From: Fibrobacter succinogenes
GTDB taxonomy: Bacteria; Fibrobacterota; Fibrobacteria; Fibrobacterales; Fibrobacteraceae
Reading direction: 5' to 3'
Assembly (NCBI GenBank): GCA_902756345.1
Contig: CACVQR010000010.1
Location: 62,001-126,000, forward strand
Length of the DNA: 64,000 nt
Shown: positions 32,161 through 41,901 of the stretch, in pieces
Numbering within the stretch: position 1 is the stretch's first letter
Layout: the number at the start of each line of letters is the position of its first letter
Program-made: the position numbers and the translations under genes
The notes under the pieces: generated by a model
Told to the model about the DNA's origin: nothing
The model's input: only the letters and a program-made list of their open reading frames with translations
Databases searched by the model: none

Positions 32161-32232
32161 TTGGGGTAGCTGGATTCGAACCAACGAATAACGGAATCAA
32201 AATCCGTTGTCTTACCACTTGACGATACCCCA
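32161..32232 (-). tRNA. tRNA-Gln (anticodon TTG)
   Basis: Read on the minus strand: acceptor TGGGGTA/TACCCCA, D stem GTC/GAC, anticodon stem ACGGA/TCCGT with loop TTTTGAT (anticodon TTG), T stem GTTGG/CCAGC with a TTCGAAT loop, and discriminator A. CCA is not encoded. It lies between ispE and rplY, as in many bacteria. Confidence 0.94.
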
Positions 32233-32280
32233 ATGGTGGCGCAAATATAGCAAATTTACGCCAATTTCAAAGGGTTCGGG

Positions 32281-33147
32281 CTAAAAACCCTCAAAAAAGC
32301 GGGTCACCACCTGGTACCTGGAGAGAGGTTTCAGCTCTTCGGCGGCCTCTTTTGCCTGCTTGCGGGTTTCGAAAACGCCGAAAACAGACGCTCCTGACCC
32401 CGACATCAGGACGGATTTCGCCCCGAGGCGCTTGAACTCATTTTTCATCTCTTCGACAAGCGGATGCCTAGGAAACACAGACTCTTCAAAAGCATTGAAG
32501 GTATTGGCAAGTGCAAAGTCGATCGATGCGGACTTGCCCGTGCGCATGCACTTGGACTTGTATGTTTCCCAGCGGTCCGGGCCAGACTTGGGAACGCCAG
32601 CGTAGGCATCCTTGGTCGGTACGGAGTCTAGCGGAGTGGCCACCAGCAGGTACTGTTCGTCGTTCAACTGTAGCGGTTTCACAAAAGTGAGCTTTTCACC
32701 AATACCTTCGGCCATGGCGGTACCGCCACGCACCAGGAAGGGGACATCGGCACCAAGCTTTGCTCCAATTTCTTCGAGCTTTTCAAATTTGAATTTGAGC
32801 TTCCACAGCTGGTTCAGCAAGCGGAGCGTTGCTGCAGCGTCTGCAGAGCCTCCACCGAGGCCTGCACCCAGGGGCATTACTTTGTTCAAATAAATATCTG
32901 CACCGAGGGTCGTACCCGATTCTTGCTGCAAGAGCTTGGCAGCCTTGTAAACCAAGTCCGTTTCCAGCGGATAATTCTGCGGTTCGTTGTAGCAAAGCGT
33001 AATTCGACCATCCTGGCGCGGTTCGGCACTCACGGTGTCGCCTGCGTCAATGGTCTGGAACAGCGTGCCCAAGTCATGATATCCGTCTTCACGCTTGCGG
33101 ATGACATCTAAGAACAAATTAATCTTAGCAGGAGCGTATTCTTTCAT
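32281..33147 (-). CDS. ispE: 4-diphosphocytidyl-2-C-methyl-D-erythritol kinase
   Basis: The 288 residues match IspE. There is an N-terminal APAKINLFLDVIRKREDGYHDLGTLF, the GHMP-kinase ATP loop in MPLGAGLGGGSADAAA (about 92-107), and a C-terminal SVLMSGSGASVFGVF. It phosphorylates CDP-methylerythritol in the MEP isoprenoid pathway. It lies upstream of tRNA-Gln and rplY on the same strand, separated by 48 bp, and downstream of ftsK behind a terminator. Confidence 0.93.
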   Translation of the reverse strand: MKEYAPAKINLFLDVIRKREDGYHDLGTLFQTIDAGDTVSAEPRQDGRITLCYNEPQNYPLETDLVYKAAKLLQQESGTTLGADIYLNKVMPLGAGLGGGSADAAATLRLLNQLWKLKFKFEKLEEIGAKLGADVPFLVRGGTAMAEGIGEKLTFVKPLQLNDEQYLLVATPLDSVPTKDAYAGVPKSGPDRWETYKSKCMRTGKSASIDFALANTFNAFEESVFPRHPLVEEMKNEFKRLGAKSVLMSGSGASVFGVFETRKQAKEAAEELKPLSRYQVVTRFFEGF

Positions 33148-33260
33148 GCCATTAAACTTAGCAAAAATATTTCTAGAAAAACTTAATGACCATCACCGTA
33201 AAGTCATCAAAATGGTCTACACGGCGATTCAATCAGAAAAAAAACAACACCTAATATTAC

Positions 33261-33285
33261 AAAAAAGCTGTTCCGATAGAACAGC
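33261..33285 (-). terminator. Intrinsic terminator of ftsK
   Basis: On the minus strand a perfect GCTGTTC/GAACAGC stem with a five-base loop is followed by six T (A-run 33261-33266). Confidence 0.85.
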
Positions 33286-33315
33286 CTTTCTTTTAAAACG
33301 ATTTTACAGGGAACA

Positions 33316-36300
33316 TTACCCGAATTTTCCGGAGCGTTCCATGTTCTGGATTTCTTCGATTCCGAGCAGCATGGCGCGGGGTTTGCTGTTACCCTTAGCA
33401 GGGCCACACACGCCGAGGCTGTAAAGTTGGTCCACAATTTTACCGGCTCGGCTGAAACCCACGCTAAAGTGGCGCTGCACCGCCGAGGTCGAAAGCCCGC
33501 GGCATTCGACAGCCCAAACGGCCACATCGTAGAGCAGTTTGTCAAGCTTGCCCAAGTCCTTGCCTCCGCCCTCGCCGTCTTCGTCGCCTTCGCCGTCGCT
33601 AACGTCGAACGATTCTACCTGCGGGTAGAATACGTTCTGGTCGGAGCAGGCATCGGCAAGCTTTTCGGCTTCTTCGTCGCTTAAGAAGGCTCCATGAACG
33701 CGAACCGGTTCCGGATCGTTCACCGCCTTGTAAAGCATGTCGCCGCGGCCCAAGAGTTTTTCGGCGCCGGCATGGTCCATGACCGTGCGGGCGTCAATCT
33801 GAGAGGCCACCTTGAAGCTGATACGAGTCGGCAAGTTCGCCTTGATAATACCCGTAATCACCTTGACTGACGGGCGCTGCGTTGCAAGCACCAGGTGAAT
33901 GCCCACGGCACGAGCCTTTGCGGCAAGGCGCGCCACGTTCTTTTCGATTTCCTTGCCAGCGACCATCATGAGGTCTGCCATTTCATCGATAATCACCACG
34001 ATGAACGCCATGCGATGGCTGCGGTCTTCTTCGGGCACTTCATCAGGCAACTCGCCCGCCTCAAACTTCGCGTTGAAGCCGCCAATGTTACGCACCTTCG
34101 CCGATGCCAGAACTTCAGTACGGCGGTCCATTTCATAGCACAGCCACTGCAACGCCTGAATCGCAATTTCGGGCTTGGTAATGACAGGCGCCAAGAGGTG
34201 CGGAATGTTTTCGTACATCTTGAGTTCCACCGCCTTCGGGTCCACCAGAATCATGCGGAGTTCGTCAGGAGTCTTGCTGAAAAGCATCGAAGCCATAAGG
34301 GCATTAATGCACACGGACTTACCGGAACCCGTCTGGCCTGCAATCAGCAAGTGCGGGGCCTTGGCCAAGTCCATGGTAAACGCTTCGCCGGTAATGTCTT
34401 TACCGAGCGCCACCAGAATCTTTTCAGGCGAGGGCTTGAACTTTTCGCTCTGAAATACATCGAGGCAGTACACCGTCTGGAATTTACGATTCGGGATTTC
34501 GATACCGACAGCAGCCTTGCCCGGAATCGGGGCTAGAATACGCACCGAAGAAACCTTGAGTGGAAGCGCCAAGTCTTCTTGCAAGGCGGAGAACCGGCTC
34601 ACCTTCATGCCCGGGCCCGGTTCCACTTCAAAGCGGGTAATCATCGGGCCCGTTTCGCAACCGATTACGCGACCCTTCACCTTGAAGTTTTCGAGTTTTT
34701 CTTCAAGCATCTTGCCGATAGCGTTCAGTTCCTCTTCGCTGTAATCGGCGGTCTGCGGTTCATGCTCTTCCAGAATGTCGCTAATCGCGGGCACCTTGTA
34801 TTCGTCGTAAACCGTGGTCGGGTCACGCTGCGGAATCGGGGCCGCCTTCATACCCGCTGTTGATGTACCGCTCGGCACATTCCCAATCGAAGCCCCCAGT
34901 GTTCCATCCGGCATTTCAGGGACATCGCCCACATCGTCGGCACCATAAACTTCCGGTACAAAAGTATCATCATCCGAGGCGGGCGCACCCATCGTCTCGG
35001 CCCCATCGCCACCGAGCAAGTCCTCGGCATTAAAGGGTGCCTCATTACCAACAGTCGGCTCGCCCGCCATCACAGTGCGTTCGTCAGCATTTTGAGCATG
35101 GACCTGCGTCATACTTCTTTGCGTAGCACCCTTTGCGGCAGGCTGCGTTCCCGTCGGCATTACACTGCCGGCAACCGTACGCGTCGCCATGGAACCTGTT
35201 ACCGGAGTTCCTTCGCGGCGTACATCGCCCTTCACCTGCATACGACCGCGGTGGTCCTTTTCCCAAGCAATCAAGTCGCGGGCGCGCTTGAGGGCCGCAA
35301 TTTTTTCCTTGACTTCTACGATTTCAAGGGCATTCATCTTGCCGCCGTTCTGGCGCAAGTAATCTTCGAGCCTGCGGATTTCAGGATCTTCGTCCAAATT
35401 ATAGCCGCCAACCATGTTATTCGTAGAATCAGGCTGTGGAGCCATCTCCTTTGCGCGGCGGGGCGTTACAGTCTGCAAGACTTCGTCCGGAAGGTTCGGC
35501 ACTTCGTCCGTCGTTCCGTTCAAGCTGAACTCATCATCCATCCAGTTGCTGCGTCCGTTGAAAGGCGTCACCTTGTTCTTACGACGAATCTTGAAACCGT
35601 CCGGCTGGATATTCACGGTATTGTCGTCCATGTACACACCGCGCGGAAGTCCACCCAGATCCATATTGGTCTGCACCTGGGGCATACGGCGGGTATCCAC
35701 CGGTTCATAGACTTCACCTTCGATCGGCTCCTTTTTCTTGAACACCGACTTAAGCCAAGCCGTCGTCTGTACCACAAACTTGAAATGTCTCGGGCGAAGG
35801 CCAAACGCAATCACCAGAATCAAGGCTATTCCCACCAGAGAAATGGTAAGCGGCATCAACAAAGAAGCCTTGCCAAAAATAGGGACCGCCACGAACTGGT
35901 TAAAGAACTGCCCGAACGCTCCGCCGCCCTGCATCAGCATGTCTTTTGCGACCTTCGTTTCACCATAGTTTCTGAGCGAGCAAAGGAACGAGATAATAAC
36001 CGACAAAAGGGTAAGCCCCACTGCATAGCGGATAAAGCGCGTACGCCTCGAAACAGACACCAAGGCAGCGCCCCACAAAACAAGCGCCGACGACACAAAC
36101 AGCGAAGCGACCCTGCCAAACACAAATGCCAGCGCATCGGGGAACATCTTGCCCAGATACGGTCCCAAAACGTTTTCACGTACGCCACTATAGGCGGAAC
36201 AAATACAGCCAATCATCAATATAGTGCCGAACCCGACCAAGGCCCAGCCACCGAGAATGGCGCCAAATCCCTGTTCCGAGGTTTCAAAATCGTCTTTTTT

Positions 36301-36357
36301 GGAAGACTTTGCCGATTTTCCCGATTTTTTTGATGATGATTTCTTTTGAGTAGCCAA
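33316..36357 (-). CDS. ftsK: DNA translocase FtsK/SpoIIIE
   Basis: I place the start at TTG 36355-36357 because GGAGG lies exactly 6 nt upstream. A further TTG at 36372 would overlap that ribosome site. The 1013 residues have a Lys/Ser-rich N-terminus, four membrane helices (about 35-205), a Pro/Gly/acidic linker (about 210-520), then the RecA-like motor. Walker A is GQTGSGKS (about 670-680), Walker B is VVIIDEMADLM, and LATQRPSVKVITG follows. The C-terminal gamma winged helix (RGLSTSAVQRHFSVGFSRAG) recognises KOPS-like DNA. It segregates chromosome termini at the division septum. It is divergent from the CHASE2 cyclase gene. Confidence 0.93.
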   Translation of the reverse strand: MATQKKSSSKKSGKSAKSSKKDDFETSEQGFGAILGGWALVGFGTILMIGCICSAYSGVRENVLGPYLGKMFPDALAFVFGRVASLFVSSALVLWGAALVSVSRRTRFIRYAVGLTLLSVIISFLCSLRNYGETKVAKDMLMQGGGAFGQFFNQFVAVPIFGKASLLMPLTISLVGIALILVIAFGLRPRHFKFVVQTTAWLKSVFKKKEPIEGEVYEPVDTRRMPQVQTNMDLGGLPRGVYMDDNTVNIQPDGFKIRRKNKVTPFNGRSNWMDDEFSLNGTTDEVPNLPDEVLQTVTPRRAKEMAPQPDSTNNMVGGYNLDEDPEIRRLEDYLRQNGGKMNALEIVEVKEKIAALKRARDLIAWEKDHRGRMQVKGDVRREGTPVTGSMATRTVAGSVMPTGTQPAAKGATQRSMTQVHAQNADERTVMAGEPTVGNEAPFNAEDLLGGDGAETMGAPASDDDTFVPEVYGADDVGDVPEMPDGTLGASIGNVPSGTSTAGMKAAPIPQRDPTTVYDEYKVPAISDILEEHEPQTADYSEEELNAIGKMLEEKLENFKVKGRVIGCETGPMITRFEVEPGPGMKVSRFSALQEDLALPLKVSSVRILAPIPGKAAVGIEIPNRKFQTVYCLDVFQSEKFKPSPEKILVALGKDITGEAFTMDLAKAPHLLIAGQTGSGKSVCINALMASMLFSKTPDELRMILVDPKAVELKMYENIPHLLAPVITKPEIAIQALQWLCYEMDRRTEVLASAKVRNIGGFNAKFEAGELPDEVPEEDRSHRMAFIVVIIDEMADLMMVAGKEIEKNVARLAAKARAVGIHLVLATQRPSVKVITGIIKANLPTRISFKVASQIDARTVMDHAGAEKLLGRGDMLYKAVNDPEPVRVHGAFLSDEEAEKLADACSDQNVFYPQVESFDVSDGEGDEDGEGGGKDLGKLDKLLYDVAVWAVECRGLSTSAVQRHFSVGFSRAGKIVDQLYSLGVCGPAKGNSKPRAMLLGIEEIQNMERSGKFG

Positions 36358-36409
36358 AAAATGCCTCCGCAAGTACCCCCTAAATATAGTATTATATTAT
36401 CTTTTTATT

Positions 36410-39400
36410 ATGCAAATAAAGTTTTCGAAAAAGATTAAGAAAGTTTTATCGGGCTTCTTAATTTCAGCCCTTATTGTTTTTTTAATTCTTGTTTTCGGAA
36501 GCACGCAAAGCAGTTTTCTGCCGGAATCCCTCGAGGAGTCCATCATTGGAAAGACCCAACGTAACGGCGCAGAAGCTCTTGAAAACATTTTTTACGATTT
36601 ATTTTTCAAGACCTCTACCCATTCCGCAAGAGCCGACGAAGAAGACTACAACACCCACCAACGCGTATCCATTAGCGACAGCCTTGACCAGAACATTTAC
36701 ATTGTCGATATCGATGAAGCATCCCTGACCAAACTCGGCAACTATAACGAATGGGACCGTTCCATTCACGCCAAGGTCATCCAGAACTTGAGCGAAGGCG
36801 GTGCGGCGGCAATCAGTTTCGATATCCTGTTCAAGAGCGCCGACTTCGGTAAGCAAAAAACGGATCAGGCGGCGAGCGTGCTCAAGAAAATCGCGCCCGA
36901 AGCCAAAGTCGATTCCCTCTACCCCTCGCTACTCGCCAATTACAACTTCGACTCCATGCTGGTGAACTCCGTCAAAGAAAGCGGGAACGCCATCGTCTGC
37001 TACATGTTTGACGACCGCAAGTCGTACAAGCACCCCTCGCAATGGATTCCCCTGAGCACCTTGGAACGTGCCGACGCCATTGGCTACAGCTCCACTTTGG
37101 ACACGACCCAGATTGACAAGATTGAAAACGTCGAACCCAAGGACTTGCTGGACAATATATTCCCGGAACTTGCGCAGGCCGGAGCCAAATTCGGATCCGT
37201 AAACGCTTACCCCGACAACGACGGCGTGGTCCGCAAGGTTTCGATGCTTTACCGGTTCCCGAACCCCACGCTTGACATTATTTCGCTTTTGGATACCACC
37301 ATCGAGAGTGACAAGCAGAAATACGAAGCAATCATTAGCGGCGGCGACAAAAACTACGTGTATTCCACCATGTCGCTCATGACTATTTTGCACCTATTCC
37401 ACAAAGATCCCAAGGACATCACGGTCAAGATGGGTAAATACATCGATGTGGGCAAGCCCTTCGGCATTTACCGCGATTCGGCCGGTACCTACCACACGAC
37501 CTACCCGAATTTCAGCTACCATATGTTCCTGCTGCTCCGCGAAGCCCTCGCCGAAAAGAAAATCCAGTCCAAGGCGAGCGAAGGAATTCTTGAAATTTCG
37601 CACAAAGTCTTTGCCTCCAAAAACGCCAATGGCAAAATCACCTTGGAACTTTCGAACGGTGGCACCAGCAGTATTTTCGACGAAAACCAGTCCAAGCTCT
37701 TGACGATGGTTTCCCTCGACATGCTAGACGCCCTCGAAGAGCAGGAATCCGTAAAGCTCAACCGAGACTATATCATCCGCAAGGATGAAGACGAAGACGG
37801 ATTCTACCAGATTGTAAGAAAGCCCGTCGACACGAGCAATAGCGAAGATGAAGAAGAAGAAGAAGAGGATGAAGACGACCAGGAATCCATTGACTTTACC
37901 CGAAGCGCCATCAAGACTTTAGACTTCTACAAAGACACTCTCAAGCGCATGCCTGTTGGCCAAAAGATGATTCTTTCGCTTGACATGCAAATCCATTACA
38001 ACAAAGCAATCAAGAAATGGAATTCAAACCAGGCAATCCTTTCGGACGCAGTCATCCGCGATATTCAAGCCACCAGTGAAGAAACCATCAAGAACTTGAA
38101 ACCAGGCGAAGAACTCCGTTTCGGCAAGGTCAAGCGCATTCCTATCGACCAAGCAGGCCGTTATCAAGTCAAGTACAAAGGCCGTTACAACGAAATCAAC
38201 AACAGACGATTCCAGCACCTGTCCTATTACGACGTCTACAAAGGACGTGTCGACAACCTGTTCTATCAAGGCAAGATTTTCATTCTCGGTTCTGCGGCGG
38301 CGGCTCTATTCGACTTTGTGCCTGGCCCGCACGAAGAAAACTACCCCGCCGTATTGATCCACGCCACCATTATCAAGAACATTCTGGCCGACGACTACCT
38401 GGTAACCTTAAGCGAAAAGAAACAAGAAATCATTGTCATCTTGCTCGCGCTCCTGTGCCTGGTACTAGGCCTCTACTTTACGAGCTCGATTTCTGTGGCA
38501 CTATCTCTTATTTTGATGGCCATTTACACCTTCATCGCTTACAAGTATTTCCAGGGCGGCCTTTACATCGGTGTGTCCAAGCAATTGCTCGCGATGTTGT
38601 TAACCAGTATTACGGCTCTAGTCGTACAGTTCTACTTTGAAAATAAAGAAAAGAACTTCATCAACAACGCGTTCAAACAGTACATTTCTCCCGAACTGAT
38701 TACCGCCATGGTGGAAAACGAAATTATGCCGACACTGGGTGGCGAAAAATCGTACATCACCGCCTACTTTACCGACATTGCAAGTTTCTCCACTTTCTCT
38801 GAAAAAATCGGTGACCCGAGTAAACTCGTCGACTTGTTGAATGAATACCTGACAGCAATGACAGACACCCTGCTCGAAAACAAGGGAACTCTCGACAAGT
38901 ACGAAGGCGACGCCATCATCGCATTCTTCGGCGCACCGATGCCTCTCCCGAACCACGCCCAAAGTGCCTGCGAAACGGCGGTCGAAATGCAACGAAAGCT
39001 TATCGCCCTGCGCAAGAAATGGATTACCGAAGACGACAAGTGGCCTACAGTCGTGCACAACATGCACATGCGCATCGGTATCAACTCCGGCGATATCGTG
39101 ACAGGTAACATGGGTTCTTCGATGCGTAAAAACTACACCATGATGGGCGACGCCGTGAACCTCGCCGCCCGTCTCGAAAGTGCCGCCAAGCAATACGGCG
39201 CCTACATCCAGATTAGCGAAGACACGCAAAAAGATTTGGTCAAAGGCGACTTCATCTACCGTTCCCTGGACACCATCCGCGTGATTGGCAAGAGCCAACC
39301 GGTCAAGACCTACGAAATCTTGGAAAAGGCCGACTGCAAGTATCAGGAATCCCTCAAGGAACTCGTGGGCATTTGGGAAAAAGCACGCGCCTGCTACCTG

Positions 39401-39595
39401 AACATGCAATGGGACGACGCCATCGAACTATTCAAGCAATGTCTGGAACTGGAACCCCACCACCCCGACCGCGATCCGGGCAGCAAGACGACGCCTTCGC
39501 ACGTTTACATCAAGCGCTGCGAAGCATACAAAATTACCCCGCCTGTTGCAGAAGGCGAGGTATGGGATGGCGTATTCACCGCTACAGAAAAATAG
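36410..39595 (+). CDS. CHASE2-domain class III adenylate/guanylate cyclase
   Basis: A 1061-residue membrane receptor: N-terminal membrane helix (LISALIVFLILVFG), a very long extracytoplasmic CHASE2 sensor (to about 655), three closely spaced membrane helices (about 665-745) and a cytoplasmic class III cyclase domain with YFTDIASFSTF (first metal Asp near 787) and DKYEGDAIIAFFGAPMP. Further on it has NSGDIVTGNMGS and the transition-state NLAARLES. A TPR-like C-terminal tail follows. The CHASE2 region contains a run of acidic residues (about 480-495) within an insertion that lengthens it beyond the usual 350 residues. It makes cAMP (or cGMP) in response to an unknown periplasmic signal. The intergenic region shared with ftsK is AT-rich with TATATTAT-like -10 elements. 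Confidence 0.9.
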   Translation: MQIKFSKKIKKVLSGFLISALIVFLILVFGSTQSSFLPESLEESIIGKTQRNGAEALENIFYDLFFKTSTHSARADEEDYNTHQRVSISDSLDQNIYIVDIDEASLTKLGNYNEWDRSIHAKVIQNLSEGGAAAISFDILFKSADFGKQKTDQAASVLKKIAPEAKVDSLYPSLLANYNFDSMLVNSVKESGNAIVCYMFDDRKSYKHPSQWIPLSTLERADAIGYSSTLDTTQIDKIENVEPKDLLDNIFPELAQAGAKFGSVNAYPDNDGVVRKVSMLYRFPNPTLDIISLLDTTIESDKQKYEAIISGGDKNYVYSTMSLMTILHLFHKDPKDITVKMGKYIDVGKPFGIYRDSAGTYHTTYPNFSYHMFLLLREALAEKKIQSKASEGILEISHKVFASKNANGKITLELSNGGTSSIFDENQSKLLTMVSLDMLDALEEQESVKLNRDYIIRKDEDEDGFYQIVRKPVDTSNSEDEEEEEEDEDDQESIDFTRSAIKTLDFYKDTLKRMPVGQKMILSLDMQIHYNKAIKKWNSNQAILSDAVIRDIQATSEETIKNLKPGEELRFGKVKRIPIDQAGRYQVKYKGRYNEINNRRFQHLSYYDVYKGRVDNLFYQGKIFILGSAAAALFDFVPGPHEENYPAVLIHATIIKNILADDYLVTLSEKKQEIIVILLALLCLVLGLYFTSSISVALSLILMAIYTFIAYKYFQGGLYIGVSKQLLAMLLTSITALVVQFYFENKEKNFINNAFKQYISPELITAMVENEIMPTLGGEKSYITAYFTDIASFSTFSEKIGDPSKLVDLLNEYLTAMTDTLLENKGTLDKYEGDAIIAFFGAPMPLPNHAQSACETAVEMQRKLIALRKKWITEDDKWPTVVHNMHMRIGINSGDIVTGNMGSSMRKNYTMMGDAVNLAARLESAAKQYGAYIQISEDTQKDLVKGDFIYRSLDTIRVIGKSQPVKTYEILEKADCKYQESLKELVGIWEKARACYLNMQWDDAIELFKQCLELEPHHPDRDPGSKTTPSHVYIKRCEAYKITPPVAEGEVWDGVFTATEK

Positions 39596-39615
39596 CGGCA
39601 TAGCCGCTATTTTTC

Positions 39616-39650
39616 AATTACGAATTCGGATTTCGGAATTCAGAATTAGT
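39616..39650. repeat. Heptamer array H (AATTCGG family, 5 units)
   Basis: Units AATTACG, AATTCGG, ATTTCGG, AATTCAG and AATTAGT, exactly 7 nt apart, between convergent cyclase and panC genes. The panC stop codon (39646-39648, minus strand) lies inside the last unit. Confidence 0.85.
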
Positions 39651-40497
39651 TCAGCTCAATGTTATCGATCAGGCGCGTCTTTCCGAAGAAGGCGGCCACC
39701 AGAATCACGACCTTGTCTTCGGGTCCCAGGATTCCGGCGAACTTCTGAAGATTCTTCTGGTTCACAAGTTCGACAAACTGCACAATACCGTGTGCACCCA
39801 GAATAGACTTCAACACGACATCGCGAATCTTGCTCACGGCGCGTTCACCCTTTTCGTAGGCTTCCTTAGCCTGCTTAAGGCCCGCACTAATGGACAAGGC
39901 GCTTGCGCGTTCTTCGTCGGTCAAGTATTCATTGCGGCTCGAAAGGGCAAGGCCAGAATCTTCGCGGACAATCTTGACGCGGTGAATCTGGATATCAAAA
40001 TTCAAGTCCTTCACCATGCGTTCAATCAGGAACACCTGCTGGTAATCCTTTTCGCCAAAGTAGGCGTGATTACAGCCCGAAATCAGGAACAACTTGGAGA
40101 CAACCGTGAGTACTCCGCGGAAATGGCCGGGGCGGTAGGCTCCGCAATACATGCCTTCCAGCGTTTCGTCGCGAACCATAGTCAGCGGGTCGCCATCGGG
40201 GTACATTTCAGCAACACTCGGAGCAAATACGAAATCGGCACCCAGCGATTCAGCAAGTTTCGCGTCGGCTTCCAGGCGCTTGGGGTACTTATCCAAATCT
40301 TCGTTTTTACCAAACTGGATCGGATTCAGGAACACGCTGACAACCGTTACATCACATTCCTTGACAGATTCCTTGATCAGAGCACCATGCCCGGCGTGCA
40401 AAGCACCCATCGTGGGAACAAGCCCGATAGTCTTGCCCTGCTTGGCGAGCGGCTTGATGACTTGACGAAGAGAATCAACAGTAGTTACGATTTGCAT
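39646..40497 (-). CDS. panC: Pantothenate synthetase
   Basis: The 283 residues fit PanC. HIGH-like motif PTMGALHAGHGALI (about 28-41), PIQFGKNEDLDKYPK, the FGEKDYQQVFLIERMVKDL block and a KMSKS-like SGLALSSRNEYL are all present. It condenses pantoate and beta-alanine with ATP to pantothenate for coenzyme A. Its start overlaps the stop of the nucleoside kinase gene in TAATG, so folK, this kinase and panC form one operon. The C-terminus reaches into heptamer array H. Confidence 0.94.
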   Translation of the reverse strand: MQIVTTVDSLRQVIKPLAKQGKTIGLVPTMGALHAGHGALIKESVKECDVTVVSVFLNPIQFGKNEDLDKYPKRLEADAKLAESLGADFVFAPSVAEMYPDGDPLTMVRDETLEGMYCGAYRPGHFRGVLTVVSKLFLISGCNHAYFGEKDYQQVFLIERMVKDLNFDIQIHRVKIVREDSGLALSSRNEYLTDEERASALSISAGLKQAKEAYEKGERAVSKIRDVVLKSILGAHGIVQFVELVNQKNLQKFAGILGPEDKVVILVAAFFGKTRLIDNIELN

Positions 40498-41147
40498 TAT
40501 TTACCTTCTGGTACAAAATAAGTCGTCTGCTTGGGGCACGCGGCAATCGCATCGAGCACCAGCTGCAGATGATTTTCGTTATGGACAAAATCGATATGGT
40601 CCGTATTGATGATAAGCACCGGCGCATACGGATAGTTCCAGAAATAATTGTCAAAGCGTTCCAGAAGACCATTCAGGTAAGAACCTTCGATAGTCTTTTC
40701 CATGGCGCGGCCACGTCCGTGAATACGCTTTAAAAGTGTCGGAACCGATGCTTGCAAATAAACAACCAAATCAGGCCTCGGGATATCATGATTCAAGGCC
40801 TTTGCCACCTGATCGTACATGGCGTATTCGCTTTCGGTCAGGTTCTGGGCTGCAAAAATCTGGTCTTTGTCGTATGTATAGTCACTAATCAGCAAATCGC
40901 GGAAAAGGTCGCTCTGGAGTGCCGAATTCTGCAACTGCTTTAAACGGTCGAGCAAAAAGAACAACTGCGTCTGGAAAGCGTACGCTTCTTTGTTCTGGTA
41001 GAATTTTTCAAGGAACGGGTTCTCCCTGAAGTTTTCTTCGATCAAAGTCGCCTTCCAGCGATTGGCGATAATTTCTGCAAGAGAAGTCTTCCCTACACCG
41101 ATAGCCCCTTCGATGGCCAAAAAATGGACGCCTTTTTCTGTCAGCAT
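40497..41147 (-). CDS. Deoxynucleoside kinase (dGK/dAK-like)
   Basis: This 216-residue P-loop kinase has IEGAIGVGKTSLAEIIA (P-loop 14-21), a central LISDYTYDKDQIFA with the DRY-like site and a LVVYLQASVPTLLKRIHGRGR lid region with the conserved arginines. It belongs to the dNK family that phosphorylates deoxyadenosine, deoxyguanosine or deoxycytidine for salvage. The specificity is not decided by the sequence. It sits between folK and panC with one-base spacing on the upstream side and a 1-nt overlap downstream, a linkage seen in several bacterial groups. Confidence 0.88.
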   Translation of the reverse strand: MLTEKGVHFLAIEGAIGVGKTSLAEIIANRWKATLIEENFRENPFLEKFYQNKEAYAFQTQLFFLLDRLKQLQNSALQSDLFRDLLISDYTYDKDQIFAAQNLTESEYAMYDQVAKALNHDIPRPDLVVYLQASVPTLLKRIHGRGRAMEKTIEGSYLNGLLERFDNYFWNYPYAPVLIINTDHIDFVHNENHLQLVLDAIAACPKQTTYFVPEGK

Positions 41148-41148
41148 A

Positions 41149-41658
41149 TTAGGGTTCCTCCGAGGTAATGACGCGGAACGGGATTTTTTCTTCTTTCTGC
41201 AAAAGGTTGGAATAAATTTCCGCCACCTTCATTCCCAGCTGGGGATCCTCCCATTCTGGAGCAATATCGTTCAAGGGCACCAGTACAAACTGGCGGTTCA
41301 CAATCTGGGGGTGCGGAAGATTCGGCCTGCCCTGGTGGACTTCCTTGCCGAAGTACAGCAAGTCCAAATCGATTTCGCGGGAATTCCAATGACCCCGGGG
41401 TTTGCGGCCCAATACAAATTCAGCACCTTTCAAATAATGCAGCAGGCGCGTCGACGTTCCCGAATACCAGAAACTTACGACTTGATTGAAATAGGGACCC
41501 TGGCCCGCCGGTCCTACCGGTGGAGTTTCGTAAATGGGACTTTCTAGCCACCCGCCCGCAGAAATCTTGCGGAGCATCTCACGACCATCCTCCAAATGTT
41601 TGGAGCGATTGGGGAGGTTTGAACCCAAGGCGACAAAAACTCTTTCCAAAGAATCCAC
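41149..41658 (-). CDS. folK: HPPK, 2-amino-4-hydroxy-6-hydroxymethyldihydropteridine diphosphokinase
   Basis: A 169-residue enzyme of folate biosynthesis with the family signatures VFVALGSNLPNR at the N-terminus, ETPPVGPAGQGPYFNQVV and the Mg-binding RGHWNSREIDLDLLYFG (the two Asp in IDLDLL). It transfers pyrophosphate from ATP to hydroxymethyl-dihydropterin. It is the first gene of the folK-dNK-panC operon, and its stop lies one base before the next start. Confidence 0.93.
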   Translation of the reverse strand: MDSLERVFVALGSNLPNRSKHLEDGREMLRKISAGGWLESPIYETPPVGPAGQGPYFNQVVSFWYSGTSTRLLHYLKGAEFVLGRKPRGHWNSREIDLDLLYFGKEVHQGRPNLPHPQIVNRQFVLVPLNDIAPEWEDPQLGMKVAEIYSNLLQKEEKIPFRVITSEEP

Positions 41659-41901
41659 GGAATTAAATATAGATATTCAAATTGTCCTTTTTCCGACGAA
41701 AAACGCAAACCCAACCGCCACAGGCGGATTCAAAAAAATTTTTCAAAAAAAAGTCGTTTTCTTATGACAAATTTGATTTTTTTAGTTATTTTATCGGAGC
41801 CCACTATATTATTTCGGTCAAACGATTCGACTAGGGCTTTTTCACTACATTAAAATATTAACCAACATCATTTTCATTTATTAATTCAATAGGACACCAT
41901 C

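Noticed and set aside
35092-36333. Plus-strand open frame of 413 codons opposite ftsK
   Set aside because: Basic, His/Arg-rich low-complexity translation typical of a shadow frame; the minus strand carries intact FtsK.
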